Below the pieces are notes generated by a model. That model was given only the letters and a program-made list of their open reading frames with translations, did no database searches and was not told where the DNA came from. A stretch of DNA of 43,807 bases from Bradyrhizobium sp. AS23.2 (lineage in GTDB: Bacteria; Pseudomonadota; Alphaproteobacteria; Rhizobiales; Xanthobacteraceae): assembly GCF_001908185.1 (NCBI RefSeq), contig NZ_LGHM01000040.1:1-43807 (forward strand), in the 5' to 3' direction. Below are positions 26,776 through 35,996 of this stretch, one piece after another. Within the stretch, counting starts at the first letter, position 1, and each line of letters starts with the position of its first letter. The position numbers and the translations under genes are program-made.

Positions 26776-27660
26776 CTAAGCGGATCCCCTGTGGCTGGCC
26801 CGCGCCAAAAGCCTTTTTGCCGCGGCTAGATGAGGCGTATCGATCATGCGCCCGTTGTATCGAAACGCAGCCCCACCGCCATCCTGAGACATCTGCAATA
26901 TGCAACGAGCTTCTTCGATCTCTTCAATCGTGGGGGAGAATGCGGAATTGATTTCGTCCACTTGAGATGGATGGATTGCAAGTTTTCCGGAGAACCCCAT
27001 CCAGCTTGCTTCGATAGCTTCCTTGATGAGGCCTTCGCTGTTGGATATGTCGACGAAGGGTGTGTCAACACAGGCGATTCCGGCGGAAGCGGCGGCAAAG
27101 AGGGCAAGCGACCGGACTGTCTTGAACACTTCCAGAATTTCACCGTCAGGACGACGCGTCCGGCGCGATCCCAGTTCCGTACCGAGATCCTCCATCCCCC
27201 AAAAAATGCCGCGTACCCGTTCGTGGGCCCCTGCGATTTCGGGTAGTCTGAACACTGCCTCCGGCATCTCAGTGGCTATCGGGATGAGGGAAGTGGTCCG
27301 AGCTCCAGATTCGACACCACTCAACATTGAGGCCACCTTTTGCAGGTCAGATGCCGCCGTAATCTTCGGCACGACATAGCCGTCGGGAGCCGCCTTGATC
27401 GTGCCGGCTATGTCGTCCTCAATGAGCCCTGTCTGCAGCGCATTCGTTCGGATGACGATGGCACTGGAAACGCCGGATTCCCTCGCTCGTCGAATGGCAC
27501 TGGCTGCCGTCGCACGCGCGTTTAGCTTGTTCTCCGCTGTGACCGAATCTTCCAGATCGATGATTATTGCATCAGCCGAACACGACAAGCACTTGGCCAA
27601 TTTGCGTTCTGAGTCGCCAGGCACAAACAGCCAGGAACGGATAGCGCGAAAATCAATCAT
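26776..27660 (-). CDS. HpcH/HpaI aldolase/CitE-like acyl-CoA lyase
   Basis: This 294-residue TIM-barrel lyase begins IRSWLFVPGDSERKLAKCL, followed by IIIDLEDSVTAENK, the standard CitE/malyl-CoA lyase opening. It also has IFWGMEDLGTELGSRR and GFSGKLAIHPSQVDEINSAF, carrying the metal and CoA site residues. Family members cleave or form beta-hydroxyacyl-CoA acids such as citramalyl-, malyl- or methylmalyl-CoA. The gene lies 51 bases downstream of a family III CoA-transferase on the same strand, so the pair could activate a dicarboxylic acid and split it. Exact substrate unknown. It converges on the Lrp ghost. Confidence 0.9.
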   Translation of the reverse strand: MIDFRAIRSWLFVPGDSERKLAKCLSCSADAIIIDLEDSVTAENKLNARATAASAIRRARESGVSSAIVIRTNALQTGLIEDDIAGTIKAAPDGYVVPKITAASDLQKVASMLSGVESGARTTSLIPIATEMPEAVFRLPEIAGAHERVRGIFWGMEDLGTELGSRRTRRPDGEILEVFKTVRSLALFAAASAGIACVDTPFVDISNSEGLIKEAIEASWMGFSGKLAIHPSQVDEINSAFSPTIEEIEEARCILQMSQDGGGAAFRYNGRMIDTPHLAAAKRLLARASHRGSA

Positions 27661-27711
27661 GGGTGTCTGTCACTGCACTCTTTGAACGCCGGAGCAAATG
27701 GATGGCTTGGC

Positions 27712-28899
27712 CTATACAGATGATACGCCGCCCCTCTCTCGGTTTAGCTCACGCAAGATTTCTGCTCTGTGTTCGTCGAGCATCGGCGCCGGGCGTCTGA
27801 TTGCACCGGGAGTCGCGCTCAGGCGAGCTACCACCGAATGCATGGGCAAGGAGCCCGTCTCCTTATCTTCCATTTCGACGAACGTCCCTCGCGCCTTCAC
27901 ATGCGGATCTTCCATAAGAGATGCCGCATCGTAAATCGGCCCCACTGTCACCTCTGCCGCTTCGAAGTGGGCGAGGTTTTGCGCGAGCGTCCGCGCTGCA
28001 ATGAAGGTCCCGATGATTTCGTCAAGCTGCTCAACATTGTCGACGCGCTTCTCATTGGTCATGAAGCGCGGGTCACTACAGAGTTCAGGCCGATCAATCG
28101 CTCGGAATAGCCGAAACGCCATTTCCGGTGTGGATGCCGATAGTGCTACATATTTGCCGTCGCTCGTTATATAGATGTTTCTCGGTGCGGACAGAGCCGT
28201 GCGGTTACCGGTACGCCCCGGCACCGTTCCTGTGGCCCTGAATACGGCTTGGTCGGCGCCGAGAACTGAGATGATCGGCTCAAGCAAGGAGAGATCGATT
28301 TCTTGTCCTTTCCCGGAACCGACTTCGGCCTCCCTTAGCGCGACGAGTGCTGCTGTGGCTCCGTAGAGGCCGGCGATCGAATCCGCCAAACCCAGATTGG
28401 GAAGGAGGGGTTCGCGATCTGGAAAGCCATTCTTGAAGGCAAATCCGGAGGCGGCTTCGACCAGTGTACCAAAGCCCGGTTTGTCACGATAAGGTCCTGT
28501 CATTCCCCAGCCACTGATACGCAAGACGACCAGCTTCGGCTGAACCTTGTGCAGTTCGCTCAGACCGAAACCCAATCGATCGAGCACACCTGGCCTGAAA
28601 TTCTCGACCAGTATTTGAGAACTCGCCACCAATCGGCGAAAAATACCTCGATCTTCGTCTTTCTTAAGATCAATAACGATGCTGCGTTTGTTGCGCGCGT
28701 AAACCTTCCACTGAACCGAGATGCCGTTCGATTTCCAGGCGCGAAGAGAGTCCCCTTCGGGCGGCTCCACCTTCACAACATCTGCGCCGAGATCGGCCAG
28801 CACATGAGTCAGCATGTTTCCGGCAACGAGGCGAGAAAGATCGAGTACGCGCACTCCGTCCAGCGGACACTTCTTGTCCCGTGCGTAAGCTTGTATCAC
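27712..28899 (-). CDS. Family III CoA-transferase (CaiB/BaiF)
   Basis: Transfers CoA between carboxylic acids. The 395-residue protein starts PLDGVRVLDLSRLVAGNMLT and has LGADVVKVEPPEGDSLRAW, IVIDLKKDEDRGIFRRL and ENFRPGVLDRLGFG, all standard for the family. The frame is open upstream to 29082, but the start is set at GTG 28899. GGAGG lies eight bases before it, and the family N-terminus begins a few residues later. It is upstream of the CitE-like lyase and downstream of a GMC gene that ends in a T-tract terminator-like structure, so it probably has its own promoter. Confidence 0.9.
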   Translation of the reverse strand: MIQAYARDKKCPLDGVRVLDLSRLVAGNMLTHVLADLGADVVKVEPPEGDSLRAWKSNGISVQWKVYARNKRSIVIDLKKDEDRGIFRRLVASSQILVENFRPGVLDRLGFGLSELHKVQPKLVVLRISGWGMTGPYRDKPGFGTLVEAASGFAFKNGFPDREPLLPNLGLADSIAGLYGATAALVALREAEVGSGKGQEIDLSLLEPIISVLGADQAVFRATGTVPGRTGNRTALSAPRNIYITSDGKYVALSASTPEMAFRLFRAIDRPELCSDPRFMTNEKRVDNVEQLDEIIGTFIAARTLAQNLAHFEAAEVTVGPIYDAASLMEDPHVKARGTFVEMEDKETGSLPMHSVVARLSATPGAIRRPAPMLDEHRAEILRELNRERGGVSSV

Positions 28900-29056
28900 C
28901 CGAATTCCTCCATCTGCAGCCGCAAAGTTGATAGAGCAAATCGGGAATTCAGAGAAATAGCATCTGGTGAGTGGGCTATTGCAAAAACCTTGCGCTGCGG
29001 AAAGCGAACGAGCATGTGCAGTGGAACGCTTCAAGCCGAGGCAAGGACCGCCTGAC

Positions 29057-29093
29057 AAAAAAAAACGCTCAGATGCGATCACGGCTCCGAGCG
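29057..29093 (-). terminator. Possible Rho-independent terminator after the GMC gene
   Basis: Read on the minus strand, CGCTC and GAGCG arms are followed immediately by nine T. The stem is short and the loop long (18 bases), but the T-tract and the position 19 bases after the GMC stop support termination. It separates the GMC gene from the CoA-transferase gene. Confidence 0.5.
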
Positions 29094-29111
29094 CTGTTCG
29101 CGCGTGAGTGA

Positions 29112-30713
29112 CTATGCGGCGCGGCGTGCGTCATCTATGATCATGTCGGAAGCCTTTTCTCCGATCATGATCGTAGGTGCATTGGTGTTGCCGGTCGTTA
29201 GGACCGGCATGATGGAAGCATCGACCACTCTCAGTCCGTCCAAGCCGCGAACTCTGAGCTTCGGATCAACAACCGCCATGTCATCGATCCCCATCTTGCA
29301 CGTCCCAACCGGATGATAGAGCGATGCCCCTTCCCGCCTTATAAATTCCTCGATTTGCGCATCGGTCGTGACATTTCGACCGGGACGCGTTTCCTCCACT
29401 ATGTAGTTGGAGAAAGACGGCGCAGAGAAAATCCTTCTGGCGTGCTCAAGTCCCGCCGTCATGACCCGAATGTCGTCCCTATCCGTCAAATAGCCATAGC
29501 GTATCTTTGGCGGCGCCATAGGATCGGCAGTAGCGATCATAACGGATCCGCGGCTCCCCGGGCGCGTGGGGCAGACAGCCACCGTCATTCCCGGTGTCTC
29601 TTCCAGAACGAGGGCTTTTCCGAAGATGTAACTTGCTGGCGTAAACAGAAGCTGCAAATCCGGGCTCTGCAGACCTTCCCGACTCTTGCAGAATACCATG
29701 GCGCTTGTAACGCCGAAGGTCAGCGCTCCGTTGCCGAAGAGCCCAAACTTCACAATCTCTCGGGCAAGACGCCAACCGCGTGCGAGTTCGTTGATTGAGG
29801 TCACGTTGCGAAGCCGACAAACCAACCTTGCGGTTAGATGATCGGAAAGATTGCGACCGACCCCGGGCAGTTTGACACGAGTTGAAACTCCAACAGACGC
29901 CAAGTGGTCGGGGTCTCCGATGCCCGACAATTGCAGCAACTGCGGCGAACCGATTGCGCCGGCGGAGAGTATAACTTCCCTACTCGCCCGAATTTCCCGC
30001 ATCTGCGCTTCCTGGCAATACCGAACTCCGACGCATTTTCCGTTCTCGATGATGAGTTCGGATACATTCGCCTTTGGAATGACGTGCACGTTTCTGCGCG
30101 CTGCCGGGTCCTGCAGGTAAGTTCGGTAAGTGGAGCCCCGAAACCGACCGCGACGCGTCATCTGTGCATAGCCAACGCCTTCCTGCTGCGCACCGTTGAG
30201 ATCGGGGGTGAATGCAAACCCTGCTTCCTGAGCCGCGCTTACGAACAAGCGCGTAAGTGGAAGGATCGTCCTATAGTCTTCGACCTTAAGGGGGCCTGAC
30301 TTACCCCGATAGTGAGGATCGCCTTCGCCGCGGTACGCTTCGGCACGCCTGAACAGGGGCAGGACGTCTTCGTAGCTCCAGCCACTGCATCCGAGTTGAG
30401 CCCAGCCGTCATAATCCGCCGGATTGCCTCGGACATAGAGCATCCCGTTGATCGAACTGCTGCCTCCAAGAACCTTGCCGCGCGGCGTGTGGATCGGCCG
30501 CCCGAATGTCCCCTCTTCGGGCTCGGACGCATACATCCAGTTGTAGGTCTTGTTGTAAAGGAGGTGGCCTACTCCCGCCGGAATTTGAATGAGTGGATAC
30601 GTGTCCCGCCCACCCGCTTCGAGAAGACATACAGCGAAGCCAGCCTCGGAAAGCCGGGCGGCAACCACGCATCCAGCCGACCCTGCGCCCACCACGACAA
30701 ATTCTGGTTGCAT
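29112..30713 (-). CDS. GMC family oxidoreductase (choline dehydrogenase-like)
   Basis: FAD-dependent alcohol dehydrogenase, 533 residues, intact. The N-terminus is FVVVGAGSAGCVVAARLSEA, signature 1 is KVLGGSSSINGMLYVRGN, and signature 2 is VILSAGAIGSPQLLQLSG. The active site shows YHPVGTCKMG (catalytic histidine) and TTGNTNAPTIMIGEKASDMI (asparagine). ATG 30713 is preceded by AAGGAAAG. It is divergent from the LysR gene at 30888, the common layout of a LysR protein controlling its neighbour. It is distinct in sequence from the GMC at 21326 and from the ghost at 43270. Confidence 0.93.
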   Translation of the reverse strand: MQPEFVVVGAGSAGCVVAARLSEAGFAVCLLEAGGRDTYPLIQIPAGVGHLLYNKTYNWMYASEPEEGTFGRPIHTPRGKVLGGSSSINGMLYVRGNPADYDGWAQLGCSGWSYEDVLPLFRRAEAYRGEGDPHYRGKSGPLKVEDYRTILPLTRLFVSAAQEAGFAFTPDLNGAQQEGVGYAQMTRRGRFRGSTYRTYLQDPAARRNVHVIPKANVSELIIENGKCVGVRYCQEAQMREIRASREVILSAGAIGSPQLLQLSGIGDPDHLASVGVSTRVKLPGVGRNLSDHLTARLVCRLRNVTSINELARGWRLAREIVKFGLFGNGALTFGVTSAMVFCKSREGLQSPDLQLLFTPASYIFGKALVLEETPGMTVAVCPTRPGSRGSVMIATADPMAPPKIRYGYLTDRDDIRVMTAGLEHARRIFSAPSFSNYIVEETRPGRNVTTDAQIEEFIRREGASLYHPVGTCKMGIDDMAVVDPKLRVRGLDGLRVVDASIMPVLTTGNTNAPTIMIGEKASDMIIDDARRAA

Positions 30714-30887
30714 AAACTTTCCTTATCTCGCGTTGATTGGTGGCTTCCACTTCGATCGGGAAACAGAAAGATCACAAGCATTGCTCGGGATGAAATATTG
30801 AAGATCGATATGGCTATCTGTAAGCCTTATAGCTGAGGTAATAGGTTTGATCCCTTTCTGCAGCCCACGATCGCCCAAGGAATTCGG

Positions 30888-31919
30888 ATGGAACTTAGGC
30901 AGCTCCGCTACTTGATATCAGTCATCGACTTTGGAAGCTTCTCAAAGGCAAGCGGTCAGCTCAACATCGCTCAGCCAGCCCTAAGCCAGCAGATCACGAA
31001 TCTCGAATCCGAGCTGGGCCGGCCCTTGCTCGTACGCAGCGGACGCGGCGTATCGCCAACCGAAGCAGGCCTTCGCCTGTATCGCCAAGCGCAAGTTATC
31101 CTTGCGCAAGTGGAGGAAGCAAAGTCCAATATCAGGACCTCGGGATATGCTGAGCAGTTTGTAGGCCAAGTCTCGGTAGGCTTGCCCACCTCCGCGGCCA
31201 CCATGGTCGCACTACCCTACCTACAGCGAATGCGCAGTAGCTTTCCAGGTGTCCATCTGCGCATTGTCGAGTCCTTGTCCGGCCACCTGCTCGAAATGCT
31301 GCTGAAAAATAGGATTGATCTGGCAGTTCAATTTCGTGATGATCCGGCTGCGGGTTTGGAGGTAGTGCCATTACTGACTGAGGATCTATTCTGGGTTTCG
31401 TGCGACGCAGAGAACGCCGGTCGTCCTATATCTCTTCGAGAAATCGCCACTCTTCCAGTCTCAGTCCCTGGAAAGCCGCACGCCATGAGGTTGATCGTCG
31501 ACCAGGCTTGCCAGCAGCAAAACCTAACACTCGATGTCATTGCCGATGTCGATTCGTTGCCTGCCCTGCGTGGAATAGCGGCCACAGGTCTCGCTGGAGT
31601 CATACTTCCCCAATCGGCGCTGGCAGAGTCGAGCGTTTACGGCAGCTTTTTTAGTCGTCCAATAGAACCGAGTCTCAGCCGACCGTTGTCGCTCTGTCGC
31701 TCCAAGGACGCTCCGCGCAGCCGGGCCATGCAAGCTGCGGAAGAAACCCTAAGCTTTACGATTAAAGATTTGGTCGAGTCGGGCACATGGAGGGGAGTAC
31801 GGCTGGATCCAGCCCTGGCCACCCGCGAACCCGACAGAAGTTTGGTACCTAGGACCAGACAGACGCGGCGATCGCACTCTGCAGCGGAATTGAGGGTCCC
31901 CTCCGATGATCATGACTGA
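30888..31919 (+). CDS. LysR family transcriptional regulator
   Basis: This 343-residue LysR protein begins MELRQLRYLISVIDFGSFSK, followed by LNIAQPALSQQITNLESELG, the canonical winged helix. The effector domain starts near residue 93 (VGQVSVGLPTSAATMV). QLRYL and PALSQQI are typical of the nitrogen-assimilation/catabolic (Nac/CbbR-like) LysR branch. AAGGA lies six bases before the ATG. The 174-base divergent spacer to the GMC gene contains TTA-N9-TAA at about 30827, a weak LysR-type T-N11-A candidate. It probably activates the GMC gene and perhaps the CoA-transferase and lyase; this is inference from layout. Confidence 0.92.
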   Translation: MELRQLRYLISVIDFGSFSKASGQLNIAQPALSQQITNLESELGRPLLVRSGRGVSPTEAGLRLYRQAQVILAQVEEAKSNIRTSGYAEQFVGQVSVGLPTSAATMVALPYLQRMRSSFPGVHLRIVESLSGHLLEMLLKNRIDLAVQFRDDPAAGLEVVPLLTEDLFWVSCDAENAGRPISLREIATLPVSVPGKPHAMRLIVDQACQQQNLTLDVIADVDSLPALRGIAATGLAGVILPQSALAESSVYGSFFSRPIEPSLSRPLSLCRSKDAPRSRAMQAAEETLSFTIKDLVESGTWRGVRLDPALATREPDRSLVPRTRQTRRSHSAAELRVPSDDHD

Positions 31920-32009
31920 TACATCGTGCGATCGGGCGGCTTATTTCTTGGAGTGGTCCTCCTCACGCGCCTAGGCCAGCGCCGCGTGTAACTTTGCGCG
32001 GCCTGAGCC

Positions 32010-32306
32010 TCAACGTCGTGACTCACGAACCCTACGGGTTTCCTTGATTGCGAGATCTTCGATCAATGCCCGAATATCGTCTGCAAGGACGTCCGCCGTT
32101 ACCTTGTCGGACGGCCCCTGGTTCGGAATCTCGCCCCCTGAAGCCGGCGTAAACACCGAATATCGGCTGCTTAGCAGCGGCATGAGCCGCCTCCACACGG
32201 CTGAAAACTCCGGCCAGCCGTGGAGCAAGAAGGGCGGGGGCCCTTCTCCTTCGCGCAACAGATTCATACGAATACCGTTCGCGCACACGCTGATCTTCTC
32301 AACCAT
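32010..32306 (-). pseudogene. Alpha/beta hydrolase (epoxide hydrolase-like) N-terminal remnant
   Basis: From ATG 32306 the frame encodes ANGIRMNLLREGEGPPPFLL, then LHGWPEFSAVWRRLMPLLSS, the HGWP oxyanion-hole segment of epoxide hydrolases. The following block, normally PDLRGxGDS, is scrambled by two frame changes (pieces GFRGRDSE in a second frame), and a fragment QGPSDKVTADVLADDIRALI remains. The nucleophile region and everything after it are missing. It is upstream of nothing obvious and lies 33 bases from the end of the second binding-protein gene. Confidence 0.7.
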
Positions 32307-32339
32307 CTGTTCAATGCATGGTGACCAACATGGATACGC

Positions 32340-33545
32340 TCAACTCTTCTTCACAAGCGGGCAATCGCTTTCGCCGACGGGCTTTACCAGCTGATCTCCC
32401 GGAACCGTAGTGATTAGCTTGAAGTAGTCGTATGGATACTTGGACTCCGCCGGCGCCTTCACTTCCCAAAGAAAGTGATCTCGCACAACCCTGTTGTCAG
32501 GCCGGATCTTCACACCATGTGTGTAGAAATCATCGACTGGAATTTCTCTCATTTTTGCAGCAACGGCAGGACCATCAACTGACCCTGCGGCTTTGACGGC
32601 CTTGAGATAGTGGGTGACGGCGCTATATGCGGCGGCATGTACTTGAGTGGGAGCCCTTCCACCAAAGGCATTCATAAAGCGCTTGCTCCATGCCCTGGTT
32701 GCATCGTTTTGGTCCCAATAAAATGTATCCACGAAGCGAGTTCCCTTGGCGATATCCAAGCCCATCGAGTGCACATCGCTAATGTAGACGAGAAACGCTG
32801 CGAGCTGCTGTCCCCCTTGCGCTATGCCAAACTCGCTCCCTTGCTTCATCGAGTTGACAAGGTCACCGGCGCCATTGGCAAGCCCGATCACCTTGGCGCC
32901 CGAAGATTGCGCCGTAACGAGATACGACGAGAAATCTGCGACTCCGAACGGATGGCGGACCCTGCCCAGCACTTTTCCTCCCGCTTCCCTAACGGCGTCG
33001 CTGGCATCCTTGTCGAGTGAGTTACCGAATGCATAATCGGCTGTGATGAAGAACCAATCCTTACCACCATTGCTGACGATTCCCTTCGCGACACCGCGCG
33101 CCAAGGAATAGGTGTCGGTCGTGAACTGGAAGCCAGTGTCTATGCACTTCTCGCCCGCAAGTAGCGATGAGATTGCCGCCGTCGCAATGACAACTTTCTT
33201 GCGTGCCTTCGCGACCTCGAACGCAGCCAATGCCGTCGAGGAATTGGGTAGATCGATGATCATGTCGACGCCCTTGACGTCATACCATGCCGAAGCGATT
33301 TGAGCCGCCGTATCCGGCTTATTTTGGTGATCGGCAATAACGACCTCTATCGGCTTGCCAAGGACTGATGAGCCGAAGTCTTCAACCGCAAGCTTGACCG
33401 CCACCACTGTACCAGGACCGGCCAGATCGGCGGCCATGCCGGTCTGATCGTTGAGGACGCCAATCCTGACGGTCTTTTCATCGGCGTGCGCCGCACCCAA
33501 CATCGCGCTGGCCAGCAGCAAACCGGCTAGAAGCCTCCGATGCAT
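32340..33545 (-). CDS. Liv-type ABC transporter solute-binding protein (Peripla_BP_6)
   Basis: Periplasmic receptor of 401 residues. MHRRLLAGLLLASAMLGAAH is a signal peptide with likely cleavage after AHA, and the mature protein opens VRIGVLNDQTGMAADLAGPG. The second lobe has WFFITADYAFGNSLDKDA, nearly the same block as the receptor at 14903, and both end in CPLVKK. ATG 33545 is preferred because GGAGG lies five bases upstream; the frame also has ATG 33557. No permease or ATPase is adjacent, so like the other receptor it must borrow a transporter, most simply LivFGHM. Divergent from the aldehyde dehydrogenase at 33785. Confidence 0.92.
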   Translation of the reverse strand: MHRRLLAGLLLASAMLGAAHADEKTVRIGVLNDQTGMAADLAGPGTVVAVKLAVEDFGSSVLGKPIEVVIADHQNKPDTAAQIASAWYDVKGVDMIIDLPNSSTALAAFEVAKARKKVVIATAAISSLLAGEKCIDTGFQFTTDTYSLARGVAKGIVSNGGKDWFFITADYAFGNSLDKDASDAVREAGGKVLGRVRHPFGVADFSSYLVTAQSSGAKVIGLANGAGDLVNSMKQGSEFGIAQGGQQLAAFLVYISDVHSMGLDIAKGTRFVDTFYWDQNDATRAWSKRFMNAFGGRAPTQVHAAAYSAVTHYLKAVKAAGSVDGPAVAAKMREIPVDDFYTHGVKIRPDNRVVRDHFLWEVKAPAESKYPYDYFKLITTVPGDQLVKPVGESDCPLVKKS

Positions 33546-33784
33546 CGCCCCCTCCATGATTATTCTATGCTCTGTGCTGGCAGCTATAGCCTGTTGGCCT
33601 CATTTTCCATCATAGAAAACGGATATAGGACGATAACAAAAAGCTAGAGGCCCACCGTGAGACCACGCTCCGGGTGGCCCGCCTGTCTAATCGTGAATAC
33701 TTATAGCCACCTACCTATTTGCTATTTCGCCTGACAAAACATCAATCATAAAAGGCAAGACGCAGATTGCATTAGGAGGAACCC

Positions 33785-35269
33785 ATGTCCGGCGGAAGCG
33801 CGACGAAGGCAGAACAACCGACGATGGAACACCACGCGAACCTGATCGCCGGAAAGCGATGTCCAGCTTTGGATGGGCGCACCATCGACGTCGTATGTCC
33901 GTCCGATGGTCAGATCTTCGCGACAATCGCACGAAGCGGGATTGAGGACGTGGATGCTGCCGTCCGTGCAACTCGTCTAGCCTTCGATATCGGGCCCTGG
34001 CCGAGAACGTCCGCCACGGATCGCGGCAGGGTCTTGGCGAGGATGTCGGACTTGATCCTACGCTATCGAGAGGACTTGGCTCGCTTGGAAGCCAAGGATG
34101 TGGGGAAGATATATGCTTCCACCAATTCGGACCTGACGGTTCTAGCCCGCTACTTTGAATTCTACGCCGGGGCCGCTGACAAGATCGGGGGAGATGTCAT
34201 CCCTCTTCCAACCGGCCTGACGGCCTTTACGCTCCGAGAGCCGCTGGGCGTAGTAGCAGGCATTCTGCCGTGGAACTCGCCGACCCAGATGTTCGGCCGC
34301 GTCGTCAGCCCCGCCCTGGCCATGGGGAATACCGTCGTGTTGAAGCCCGCAGAAGACGCTTGCCTGACGGTCCTCCGTCTCGCCGAACTGGCGATAGAGG
34401 CCGGATTGCCCGAAGGAGCGCTGAACGTGGTTACGGGATATGGCCACGAGGCAGGCGCCGCATTGTCTGCCCATCCCGCGATAGATTTCATTAGTTTCAC
34501 GGGATCGCCGGAAGTGGGCGCGCTCGTTCAGCAGGCCGCGGCGAAGAATCACGTCGGGGTCACACTTGAGCTTGGCGGAAAGTCCCCGCATATCGTGTTT
34601 GACGACGCGGACTTTGCAGCCGCACTACCCGTGATCACCAACTCGATCATCGTGAACTCTGGACAGACCTGCGTAGCGGGCAGCCGATTGCTGGTTCATG
34701 CCAATGTCATCGACGAGGTCAGCCAATTGTTCGGCGCTCATTTCCGGAAGCTTTCAGCCGGACCTCACGATATCGACTGCGATCTAGGCCCCTTGATCAA
34801 CGCCAAGCAGCACAGACGGGTCCTTTCCATGGTCGACCAAGCCGTCAACGAAGGCGTGCCGCTGATCGCCCAGGGAAAGATCGCTAATGGAAGTTCTGAG
34901 CAGGGATATTTCGTACGCCCTACTCTCCTCGGTCCGGTTCCTCGAGAGAACGCAATTGCCAAGAAAGAAGTGTTTGGCCCCGTGCTTTCTCTACTGCCAT
35001 TCGTAAATGAAGCAGACGCAATCGCTCTGGCCAACGATACTTCATATGGATTGGCGGCCGCCGTTTGGACGAAGGATGTCGGTCGCGCGATGCGCACAGC
35101 GCGTCAACTCCGTTCCGGTCAGGTCTATATCAATGGATACGGTGCGGGCGGAGGCGTGGAGTTGCCATTCGGCGGCTTCAAGAAGTCCGGTCATGGTCGC
35201 GAGAAAGGGCTCGAAGCCTTGTATGAGTTCTCAGCGACAAAAACTGTCGTCCTAAATCACACTCAGTAA
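33785..35269 (+). CDS. Aldehyde dehydrogenase family protein
   Basis: NAD(P)-dependent aldehyde oxidation, 494 residues, intact. Motifs are GVVAGILPWNSPTQMFGRV (cofactor domain), VVLKPAEDACLTVLR, FTGSPEVG, the general base in VTLELGGKSPHIVFDDADF, catalytic cysteine in NSGQTCVAGSRLLVHA, and C-terminal [18 protein letters not shown]. The start ATG 33785 has AGGAGGA five bases upstream. It stands alone on the + strand, divergent from the binding-protein gene. The ghost at 13378 is a close paralogue of its C-terminal part. It may serve either GMC enzyme. Confidence 0.94.
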   Translation: MSGGSATKAEQPTMEHHANLIAGKRCPALDGRTIDVVCPSDGQIFATIARSGIEDVDAAVRATRLAFDIGPWPRTSATDRGRVLARMSDLILRYREDLARLEAKDVGKIYASTNSDLTVLARYFEFYAGAADKIGGDVIPLPTGLTAFTLREPLGVVAGILPWNSPTQMFGRVVSPALAMGNTVVLKPAEDACLTVLRLAELAIEAGLPEGALNVVTGYGHEAGAALSAHPAIDFISFTGSPEVGALVQQAAAKNHVGVTLELGGKSPHIVFDDADFAAALPVITNSIIVNSGQTCVAGSRLLVHANVIDEVSQLFGAHFRKLSAGPHDIDCDLGPLINAKQHRRVLSMVDQAVNEGVPLIAQGKIANGSSEQGYFVRPTLLGPVPRENAIAKKEVFGPVLSLLPFVNEADAIALANDTSYGLAAAVWTKDVGRAMRTARQLRSGQVYINGYGAGGGVELPFGGFKKSGHGREKGLEALYEFSATKTVVLNHTQ

Positions 35270-35530
35270 GAAGTTACATCAGATCAAGTTGATCTTCTAT
35301 AACTGGTCTTCCGCTCAACTCTCGTAGGATCCCGGCCTCGCTTATGTCGGCGCGTTCAGCTATGCCCCGTGTCAACGTAAACTTCGCTTTCCTAGAAAGC
35401 CGTCCCCTTGGGCGGATTTCAATGCTTTCAGAAACGCGCGTGCCGCCGCCGTTTGGTGATTGCGATCCTAGACTACCCCAAGCGTATCAAACCCCGCTAA
35501 GGGAAGAACTCGGCCTCCAATAGCTCCGGG

Positions 35531-35913
35531 ATGATCCACGCTTCTCTCTTAACGAGAAGCGCGTTGCCGGGCCGTGCGGAGATCAATTCCATTCTTGAAG
35601 CGACGATGCGCAGTCAGAGGAAGGACCACTGGATAGCGAGATTGAATAGGGCTGGTGTGCCTTGCGGACCACTTCACGATATGGATCAAGCCTTTGCCGA
35701 TCCACAGGTCGCGAGCCAAACTGCCGTCCTGATGGTATCCCTCGAGAGCGAGCAAATCAAAATCATTGCATCTCCGTTCCGCTTCGAGGGCAAGCAATTC
35801 GATCTACGCCTCACCTCCGCCGGCGACTGGGAGAGCACACGGCCGAGATACTGCGCGATTGCGGATACGATAATGCCGAGATCGATCAATTCGAAGCGCT
35901 CGGCGTCAGATAA
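35531..35913 (+). pseudogene. Family III CoA-transferase, C-terminal remnant
   Basis: The + strand encodes GRAEINSILEATMRSQRKDH, then WIARLNRAGVPCGPLHDMDQ and AFADPQVASQ, the CaiB/BaiF C-terminal block. After a frame change near 35806 it reads LGEHTAEILRDCGYDNAEID and QFEALGVR to TAA at 35911-35913, the normal family end. The first two thirds of the gene are missing, and 35270-35530 contains nothing recognisable apart from a 15-base palindrome at 35281-35295. It is a truncated and frameshifted ghost just downstream of the aldehyde dehydrogenase. Confidence 0.8.
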
Positions 35914-35996
35914 CTCTTTTCACCGAGGCCGCGCAGGATCGCAAAAGACTACATCGTCGTTTCCAGTAGATCCGAGCTGGAATGGTCCGCACACAG

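Noticed and set aside
28900..29082. N-terminal extension of the CoA-transferase
   Set aside because: The family N-terminus and GGAGG before GTG 28899 show that this part is leader, and it contains a run of nine A belonging to a terminator-like structure.
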